Positions 1 to 4,669 of a DNA stretch of 11,910 bases are shown here, piece after piece (the first letter of the stretch is position 1; the number at the start of each line of letters is the position of its first letter). The notes beneath the pieces are model-generated. The model was not told where the DNA came from. It worked only from the letters and a program-made list of their open reading frames with translations, and made no database searches. A program made the position numbers and the translations under genes. The DNA is from Acidobacteriota bacterium (GTDB lineage Bacteria; Acidobacteriota; Terriglobia; Terriglobales; Acidobacteriaceae), in assembly GCA_021781255.1 (NCBI GenBank), contig JAJXXG010001302.1, positions 1-11,910 of the forward strand. The letters run 5' to 3'.

Positions 1-1
1 T

Positions 2-1126
2 CTCGCCGGATCCACGCACGGCAATCTTCCTGGCTATTCGAATGAAGGAATTATTAACAAAGGCGCGCTGTACAAGCTGGACGCCAACGGAAACCAGATT
101 TGGGCGAAAGAACTTTCATCCGGCGTCTGGGATGAGTTCGACGGACTCGTCGTTACCGCATCAGGGATCTTTGTTGTTGGCGACACCATGGGAGCGTATC
201 CTGGAGCGTCGAATTCAAATGGTATCGATGAAGCCTTCGTTGCCGAATACGATACCTCGGGTAATTTGCAGTGGCTCGAGCAGTATTCCTCGTCGCAGAA
301 CGTATGGCCCGGTGTTCTGTGCGCCGATAGCAGCGGCAACCTGATCTTCGCGGGAGAGATTTACGATAGCGCGGGCGGGCAGGATCTTTTCGTCCAGAAG
401 GTCGATTCGTCCGGGAATACACTGTGGGAAAAGACCTACGGAAATGACGCCTCGGACTTGATGAACGGTATCAGCGCGGATGCCAACGGCGACGTCTACG
501 CCGTTGGAGCGACAAGTGGGCCGTTCCCTGGAAATCAAACTGCTACCATCTCACAACCGTTTGTCCTGAAACTCGATGGCGCAACGGGCGCGACCGTATG
601 GCTGCAACAATTCGGCGATAGCAGCACTTTTCCAATCTTCTATCCATCGGACGTTCAGGCGATCTCCGGAGGCAAGCTCGACGTTTCGGGAGGAAACGTC
701 CTGAACAACAGTGGGCTCCCGATTACGCAAATTGAGGTCATGCAGGTGGACGCGGCGACAGGCTCCACGCTTTGGCATTTTCAATTCGGCGGGGACGTAG
801 GGGATATTCCTGGACCCTTGATCGTAGATCCGAATGGCAATATCTACGTTGCCGGCATGACACAGAGCGCCTTCGCTTCAGGTGTGACCATGCACGTACA
901 AGATGTATTTCTGGCGAAGATCGATCCCAGCGGAAACCCGCTGTGGGCGCAACAGTTAGGAACCGGGCTGGATGGCCCTCCACTTGTTGAAAGCTTATTC
1001 GCGCCTTTCTATTTGAGCCTGGGGAACCAGGGTGTCTATGTCGGCGGAATGACCCATGGGCAGTTCGCGGGCTTCAGTAACCCCAACCAGTACACCGATC
1101 TTTTTCTTGCGAAGTTCGGGCTATGA
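2..1126 (+). CDS. SBBP-repeat beta-propeller protein, 3' part (partial, open at left edge)
   Basis: The reading frame is open from base 2 to a TGA at 1124-1126, giving 374 visible residues; the start and any signal peptide lie outside the window. The protein is a series of roughly 55-65-residue repeats. Each has an 'xGxT/xGxM' strand (VVGDTMGAY, FAGEIYDSA, AVGATSGPF, VAGMTQSAF, VGGMTHGQF) followed by a second half such as FVQKVDSSGNTLWEKTYG or FLAKIDPSGNPLWAQQLG. This is the SBBP (seven-bladed beta-propeller) repeat pattern, and about six to seven units are visible. The chain ends in LFLAKFGL, as if the last blade closes the propeller, with no extra C-terminal domain. Such proteins are usually secreted or envelope-associated and have no established enzymatic role, so I assign none. 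A hairpin terminator candidate follows about 110 nt downstream. The family call is good; the function is unknown. Confidence 0.85.
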   Translation, partial: LAGSTHGNLPGYSNEGIINKGALYKLDANGNQIWAKELSSGVWDEFDGLVVTASGIFVVGDTMGAYPGASNSNGIDEAFVAEYDTSGNLQWLEQYSSSQNVWPGVLCADSSGNLIFAGEIYDSAGGQDLFVQKVDSSGNTLWEKTYGNDASDLMNGISADANGDVYAVGATSGPFPGNQTATISQPFVLKLDGATGATVWLQQFGDSSTFPIFYPSDVQAISGGKLDVSGGNVLNNSGLPITQIEVMQVDAATGSTLWHFQFGGDVGDIPGPLIVDPNGNIYVAGMTQSAFASGVTMHVQDVFLAKIDPSGNPLWAQQLGTGLDGPPLVESLFAPFYLSLGNQGVYVGGMTHGQFAGFSNPNQYTDLFLAKFGL

Positions 1127-1160
1127 CGAGGTTTCTTTCGGTTCTCGACGAAAATTGTAC

Positions 1161-1178
1161 GGCACCAACGGCACCAAC
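1161..1178. repeat. Two tandem copies of a 9-bp unit (GGCACCAAC)
   Basis: GGCACCAAC occurs twice head to tail, followed by a degenerate GGCGTCAC. It lies 35 nt after the stop of the beta-propeller gene, outside any gene. It is probably a small slippage duplication; no function is suggested. Confidence 0.6.
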
Positions 1179-1233
1179 GGCGTCACTGTCGCAGGCGGTA
1201 CCATCATGCTTCCAGCGTGCGGACCTGCGTCCG

Positions 1234-1257
1234 GCAGGGTTTCCTCAACCCTGCTTT
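1234..1257 (+). terminator. Rho-independent terminator candidate after the SBBP-repeat gene
   Basis: A perfect 8-bp stem, GCAGGGTT (1234-1241) with AACCCTGC (1247-1254), encloses a 5-nt loop TCCTC and is followed by TTT. It lies about 108 nt downstream of the stop at 1126, in the right orientation. The T tract is short, so it may be a weak terminator or only an mRNA 3'-end stabiliser. Confidence 0.5.
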
Positions 1258-1750
1258 CGTGGCAAGAAGTAACTCATTTCATCGCCACCGGCGCTCTGAC
1301 TTATTGACTCTGAGTTAGATACATAACTTTCCTGACAACGTCGCATAACTTATCGCGGCGCAGGCATAGATAATGGCGAGTCTAACTCAACATAACCTTC
1401 CCCGAGGGAACAAGCGAATACAGGGCATTAGTCGATTAACAGTCGATGAACCTGTGCTCTACGCCACTCGGGAAAATTCGATGTTGATACAGGATGCGCA
1501 GGAGGCAAACCGCAACGGGTTACGGGAGATAGAAAAACCAAGCCCGGCGGCCGGACCAGCTCGTACCGAGCCTTGCCAGCCTACGCATCGAATTTTGCGT
1601 TTTGTTCTTCATCGGGCGTTCTCCTACGCAGTGATTACTTTGCCATAACTCACGGATAAATGCAAGGATATTTCTGGTAATTTTGAACCTGATATAAGTT
1701 ACCCGGTTATTTATCAGAAGAACTGCGGATTCAACAACCTTAAAAGGCCG
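1258..1750. other. Gene-free, AT-richer intergenic stretch with small repeats
   Basis: No convincing gene is visible here. The only sizeable open frame (1373-1648, plus strand) has no ribosome binding site, uses codons with no GC preference at third positions unlike its neighbours, and matches no family I know. What can be seen is short repeats: four CATAAC copies (1322, 1344, 1391, 1644), TAACTCA at 1270, 1383 and 1646 plus its complement at 1311-1317, an 11-bp tandem repeat at 1430-1451, and an 11-bp inverted pair at 1473-1483/1586-1596. Base composition is clearly lower in GC than in the flanking genes, which suggests old imported or decayed sequence. Confidence 0.6.
1430..1451. repeat. 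11-bp tandem direct repeat AGTCGATKAAC x2, response-regulator-like geometry
   Basis: AGTCGATTAAC (1430-1440) is followed directly by AGTCGATGAAC (1441-1451), with one difference in 11. The arrangement is a 7-bp half-site, AGTCGAT, repeated after a 4-bp spacer. This 11-bp period is the geometry bound by PhoB/OmpR-type response regulators. No gene start lies in a suitable place downstream, so a regulatory role is unproven. Confidence 0.4.
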
Positions 1751-1897
1751 TCAGACAGTCGCGATGAAGCGCAGGCGCACATAGTCCGCAGTCCAGTGGT
1801 TTTCCTCGTCGCGCAGGACGGGAGCAAGAAGCGCGGCGGTTTCGTCGACAGCGGTCGTTCGCGGAGCGAACGGCCCGCGCTCAGGATGACAGGTGTT
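1751..1897 (-). pseudogene. C-terminal relic of an unidentified protein gene, truncated beside the MITE-like element
   Basis: Reading the minus strand from 1897, 48 codons lead to a TGA at 1753-1751. The last 33 codons look like genuine protein: the stretch contains VDETAALLAPVLRDEE and then NHWTADYVRLRFIATV. About three quarters of these codons end in G or C, as in the intact genes nearby and unlike the noncoding DNA just downstream. There is no start codon or ribosome binding site. Upstream the frame runs into the terminal repeat of the element that begins at 1899 and stops inside it at 1954-1952. The gene's 5' part is therefore missing: only about 26 nt separate the other end of the element from the stop of the bshB1-like gene. 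The first 13 or so codons (NTCHPERGPFAPR) overlap a hairpin and a TCATCCTGAGCG stretch and may not belong to the old gene. I do not recognise the family. Confidence 0.45.
1853..1875. repeat. Hairpin (10-bp arms, 3-nt loop) inside the relic
   Basis: GGTCGTTCGC (1853-1862) pairs with GCGAACGGCC (1866-1875) across a GGA loop. The arms are perfect except for one T-G pair at 1855/1873. It lies beside TGTCATCCTGAGCG (minus strand, 1891-1878) and could be part of a dispersed palindromic repeat. There is no T tract, so it is not a terminator. Confidence 0.5.
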
Positions 1898-2166
1898 AGA
1901 GCCTGTTATTAACTTTCGCGTGGCCTGCGCTGGGCGCCAATTTTTCCGATATCAAGGAGCGAGGAGCGACGCATACCGGGTGTCTCCTAGCGACGAGCGA
2001 CACCGAGATCGGGGAAATTGGCCCCAGCCCTCCGGGTTGCGGCGCAAATCGGCTCATACTTCGTTGTTGTCCTCGCCTTGGTATGGCCAAAGTCTTCGTC
2101 CTCCGCCTCGTCTGAGCCGATTTTCGCTCGCAACGCAGGGCGCGGGAAAGTTAATAACAGGCTCTA
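1897..2166. mobile_element. MITE-like non-autonomous element, 266 bp, 19-bp terminal inverted repeats, TA flanks
   Basis: GAGCCTGTTATTAACTTTC at 1899-1917 is repeated in perfect inverse orientation at 2146-2164. Similarity continues less perfectly for about 15 bp further in (CGCG, CCTGCG). Both ends are flanked by TA (1897-1898 and 2165-2166), as expected for a transposon that duplicates a TA target, for example IS630/Tc1-mariner or the TA-target group of the IS5 family. There is no transposase; the frames crossing it lack a family signature. Inside are two further inverted pairs. The first is 1936-1953 with 2005-2022 (15 Watson-Crick pairs, 2 G-T, 1 mismatch), capped by GGTGTC/GACACC (1979-1984/1999-2004). 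The second is 2046-2056 with 2113-2123 (AAATCGGCTCA, perfect). A single strand could fold into an outer stem with two arms. It ends 27 nt from the bshB1-like stop codon, so it probably forms the 3' end of that mRNA. Mobility is inferred from structure only. Confidence 0.75.
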
Positions 2167-2192
2167 GTGATGCTGACTTCGAACTGAAAATA

Positions 2193-2924
2193 CTAGAGCG
2201 ATTGCACGGGCAGCAGTGTGAGGTCGTCGACGAGGCCGACTTCTTTTTGCACAAAGGGCTCGCCGTAGCGGACACCCGCCAGCAGGCCGTAGTGGCGTGC
2301 CTCGGCGAAGGTGCGCTCGCGAATCTCCTCTTCGGGGACAAAGAGACCGCTGCCCGCGGATTGGTTGGCGTATTGCGAGCGGTAGGCCATGAGCGCCAGG
2401 TGCCGCTGTTCAATGAAGGGCGTGATGTCGACGATGAAGCCGGGGCGCACATCGGCGTAGAGGCTGGCGTAGACGATCTTGAAAGGGCGATGCGGCTCCG
2501 CTCCCGTTTCGACTTTCTTCAGGCCGGAGAGGAAGCAGGCCTCGTAGCCGAGCTCCGCGGTGATGGCGTGATCGGGATGGCGAGCCTGCCAATAGGGCAG
2601 GATGACGACGCGCGGACGGAGCAGGCGGAGGACGCGGACGATGGCGACACGGTTTTCGAGGGTGTTTTCGACCGCGCCGTCGGGCAGATCAAGCGCCTGG
2701 CGCCAACCTACTGCTAAGATGCGGGCTGCTTCCTCGGCCTCGCGGGCGCGCTCAACGGCTGAGCCGCGGGTTCCGGCTTCTCCCTTTGTCAGATCGAGAA
2801 TGGCGGTGTGCAGGCCGCGCGCGGCCATGCGCAGGAGGGTTCCCCCGCAGGTTTGTTCCACGTCGTCGCGGTGAGCTGCGATGGCCAAAACATCGGCGCG
2901 GAAGTCGGCGGCCTCGGCGGGCAT
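2193..2924 (-). CDS. bshB1: BshB1-type PIG-L deacetylase (bacillithiol biosynthesis)
   Basis: This gene encodes 243 residues of the PIG-L/LmbE zinc deacetylase family. In bacillithiol synthesis BshB removes the acetyl group from N-acetylglucosaminyl-malate to give glucosaminyl-malate, the acceptor for cysteine, in the cytoplasm. The visible motifs are AAHRDDVEQTCGGTLL (residues 16-31) and RHPDHA (115-120). By family analogy the zinc ligands are H18, D21 and H119, with D20 as general base. The usual proline or alanine of the AH-x-DD motif is arginine here; I remember this form from acidobacterial relatives. The C-terminal VRYGEPFVQKE is also typical of the BshB1 group. I start at the ATG at 2924; the open frame continues to 3242 only as a shadow of the upstream gene. 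The ATG lies 5 nt after the upstream TGA and has no good Shine-Dalgarno sequence, so translational coupling is likely. A different N-acetyl-sugar substrate is possible; bshA and bshC are not in the window. Confidence 0.8.
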   Translation of the reverse strand: MPAEAADFRADVLAIAAHRDDVEQTCGGTLLRMAARGLHTAILDLTKGEAGTRGSAVERAREAEEAARILAVGWRQALDLPDGAVENTLENRVAIVRVLRLLRPRVVILPYWQARHPDHAITAELGYEACFLSGLKKVETGAEPHRPFKIVYASLYADVRPGFIVDITPFIEQRHLALMAYRSQYANQSAGSGLFVPEEEIRERTFAEARHYGLLAGVRYGEPFVQKEVGLVDDLTLLPVQSL

Positions 2925-2929
2925 TGGAA

Positions 2930-4396
2930 TCAGTAGACAGTATTGTTCGCGTCGGTGATCGCGTCCATGTAGGTCACGTCGTAGGCCGTGCCGGTCACCG
3001 TCACGTATTGATTGTCGATTGAGGAGCCGTCCTTGGTGGAGTAGATGTATACCTGCCCGCCCTCGGCTGTGTAGATCTTGTGCAAGCCGGTGACAGCGGC
3101 AATGCCGGTGGCGTCGCCGATGTACGGCTCCAGCATAGTGACCGTGTTCGTTGAGGTGTTGTACATGGTCAGGCAACCATAGCCGCCAGCGGCATGGGTC
3201 GCGTAGCGTACGCCTGCGGTGCAGCCGGTCATGCCGATCCACAGGGTGTTGTCGTCGGCCTCGATCATCCGGCTGCTGGTGCCGGGCTGTCCATCGCTGA
3301 TTGAGACCGAGTTGGAGATCGTATTGGTGTCCAGATTGACCACGGTAAGATTGCCGCCAAAGAGCGTCTGCCCCTGAACAAGCTGCGGCTTCTGGCCCAC
3401 AACGTACATGGTGGAGGAATCAACCAGGGCGTTGCTGGCGCCGCCGGGAATGGGGACGGTGGCCTGGGCGAGAGCGGTGGTCGTGGGCAGAACCCCGGAT
3501 GCCTGGCCCAGAAGAAAGATCATGGGCGCAACCGGTATTGGCGTATAGGAGGATGCGGTGCCCCCGCACTCGGGTCCGCAACTGAGGATATAGGCGGTGC
3601 TGCCATCAGATGAAAAGACGGCCTTGACCGGACGGTCGAAGGCCAGCGGAGCGCCATAGTAATTGCCGGTTGCATCGATGTGGTCAGGACTTTGCATTTG
3701 AAACAAGCACCATCCAGGCGCGTTCTGCGGCTCGCAGTCCATGGCGGCCTTAGGCCATGTGGCGGCCCCTCCGGAGTAGGCGACGGATTGGGCTGCAGTG
3801 AGTTGGAGCGGATAGTAGACGTAATTGGAGTTCTGCACGAAGGCCAGCGCTACCGACCCGCCTGGATTCACGCTCACGCGGTACACGCCGGGAAGGCCGA
3901 GGGGGTAAGATCCGCCTTTGGCCTGGTTCACGACCGTCAGGACGTGAGACGCCTGGCTGGCAGCGAAGACGTAGCTCTGGTTGCGGGTCATGAAGATGCT
4001 GGACGACAGGCCATTCAGGCCGCCGACGGTGCCGGTACTCCTTTCCTGGGAATAGCTGACCGTGGTGAGACTGCCATCGCTGGAGCCATAGACGGCGCCG
4101 AATAGCTCCTCAGGCATGCTCTGAATGCTGATGGGTATTGCGCCCGAAAATCCGGAGATGGAAAAGCTGGGCGGGTTACCGTTGTAGGCGCTGCGCTCAT
4201 CGTAGTAAGCGTCGACGATCTGGAGCGCTCCCCTGGACAAGAAGCCGGGGTTCTGGATCGCGATCAGAACGCGGTTGACCAGCTGACTGGGCGGCAACAC
4301 GCGGCCGTCAAAGTAGGACGTACTACCACAACCAGCCAGCGCAATGGCGCCTGCCAAAGCTGCACTGGCGCTGATCCAAAGACTTCTCTTCTTCAA
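2930..4396 (-). CDS. YncE-like beta-propeller lipoprotein
   Basis: This gene encodes 488 residues. The N-terminus MKKRSLWISASAALAGAIALAGCG is a classic lipoprotein signal peptide: basic start, hydrophobic core, and lipobox LAGC with the lipidated cysteine at residue 23. The mature part is rich in beta strands and repeats short units in the style of NLTVVNLDTNTISNSVSI, CLTMYNTSTNTVTMLEPYIG and GQVYIYSTKDGS, which resemble YncE/NHL-type propeller blades. Paired cysteines (LSCGPECGG; TGC and YGC near the C-terminus) suggest disulfides outside the cytoplasm. The start is TTG at 4396, preceded by GAGGG (4409-4405) with an 8-nt spacer. An in-frame TTG at 4444 would add 16 residues but has no ribosome binding site and spoils the signal peptide. 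The stop is 5 nt from the ATG of the deacetylase gene, so the two probably form an operon. The ligand and role are unknown. Confidence 0.75.
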   Translation of the reverse strand: MKKRSLWISASAALAGAIALAGCGSTSYFDGRVLPPSQLVNRVLIAIQNPGFLSRGALQIVDAYYDERSAYNGNPPSFSISGFSGAIPISIQSMPEELFGAVYGSSDGSLTTVSYSQERSTGTVGGLNGLSSSIFMTRNQSYVFAASQASHVLTVVNQAKGGSYPLGLPGVYRVSVNPGGSVALAFVQNSNYVYYPLQLTAAQSVAYSGGAATWPKAAMDCEPQNAPGWCLFQMQSPDHIDATGNYYGAPLAFDRPVKAVFSSDGSTAYILSCGPECGGTASSYTPIPVAPMIFLLGQASGVLPTTTALAQATVPIPGGASNALVDSSTMYVVGQKPQLVQGQTLFGGNLTVVNLDTNTISNSVSISDGQPGTSSRMIEADDNTLWIGMTGCTAGVRYATHAAGGYGCLTMYNTSTNTVTMLEPYIGDATGIAAVTGLHKIYTAEGGQVYIYSTKDGSSIDNQYVTVTGTAYDVTYMDAITDANNTVY

Positions 4397-4462
4397 AATC
4401 CCAACCCTCGATTGAAAGCGCGGAGCAAGCCGCAGTGTGTGCAAATTGATGGCGACTTGGTC

Positions 4463-4478
4463 TTGCCCGCAGGGGCAA
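4463..4478. repeat. Small perfect hairpin upstream of the lipoprotein gene
   Basis: TTGCCC (4463-4468) pairs with GGGCAA (4473-4478) around a GCAG loop. It lies about 70 nt upstream of the lipoprotein TTG start, in the divergent control region. It could be an operator or part of the 5' UTR of the minus-strand operon. Alternative pairing of GCAGG with the CCTGC just downstream is also possible. Confidence 0.35.
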
Positions 4479-4501
4479 AACCTGCTGCCGGGAACATGAA
4501 T

Positions 4502-4531
4502 CTGCCACAGTTATGACTTCCGAAGTATAAC
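4502..4531 (+). promoter_or_regulatory. Sigma-70-like promoter for the homocysteine methyltransferase/MTHFR gene, overlapped by a palindrome
   Basis: CTGCCA (4502-4507, four of six matches to the -35 consensus) lies 18 bp upstream of TATAAC (4526-4531, five of six matches to the -10 consensus). The expected start site is near 4538, giving a leader of about 130 nt before the ATG at 4670. The odd palindrome ACTTC-C-GAAGT (4516-4526) sits at the -10 edge. With outer TTAT/ATAA it extends to 4511-4530, apart from one extra G at 4515. This is where a repressor operator would be placed. The motifs are visible; their function is inferred. Confidence 0.45.
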
Positions 4532-4598
4532 AAAGCGACCCTGTCCTCCGGCTTCGGGCCCAAAGGGCTCATCTTCCCTTGCCGGCGCCGGGTAATGT

Positions 4599-4629
4599 GT
4601 GCCGATCAGCCTGCGGCTGGCGCACTTTT
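4599..4629 (+). terminator. Terminator-like hairpin in the leader (possible attenuator)
   Basis: GTGC (4599-4602) pairs with GCAC (4622-4625), and CAGCC (4607-4611) with GGCTG (4615-4619) around a TGC loop. The hairpin is followed at once by TTTT (4626-4629). It lies 40 nt upstream of the ATG of the methionine gene, inside its predicted leader. Upstream in the same leader are the CCGGCGCCGG palindrome and a GGGCCC-AAA-GGGCTC hairpin that could take part in alternative pairing. I see no consensus SAM-I or cobalamin riboswitch, so attenuation is a hypothesis. Confidence 0.4.
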
Positions 4630-4669
4630 GGATACAACCGTCCTGGCAATGCGGTAGCATGACAAGAGA

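Noticed and set aside
1373..1648. A 91-codon plus-strand open frame in the intergenic gap
   Set aside because: No ribosome binding site, no third-position GC preference unlike all neighbours, and no recognisable motif. It is most likely chance in a lower-GC stretch.
1127..2192. A CRISPR array, tRNA, or intact insertion sequence in the long gap
   Set aside because: No regularly spaced repeats, no tRNA-like cloverleaf with conserved arms, and no transposase frame. The only element is the short non-autonomous one.
1893..2717. A 274-codon plus-strand open frame crossing the mobile element and the deacetylase gene
   Set aside because: It spans the terminal repeats and then runs antisense to a well-supported gene; it has no initiation signal and no domain.
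2925..3242. N-terminal extension of the deacetylase frame up to 3242
   Set aside because: The extra 106 residues are Arg/His-rich and lie inside the lipoprotein coding sequence in another frame; the family's normal N-terminus begins just after the ATG at 2924.
4397..4444. Longer lipoprotein N-terminus from the TTG at 4444
   Set aside because: No Shine-Dalgarno sequence precedes it, while the TTG at 4396 has GAGGG at good spacing and gives a standard lipoprotein signal peptide.
4538..4669. A known SAM or cobalamin riboswitch in the methionine leader
   Set aside because: I could not find the conserved core sequences of those classes by eye, so only a generic hairpin leader is reported.
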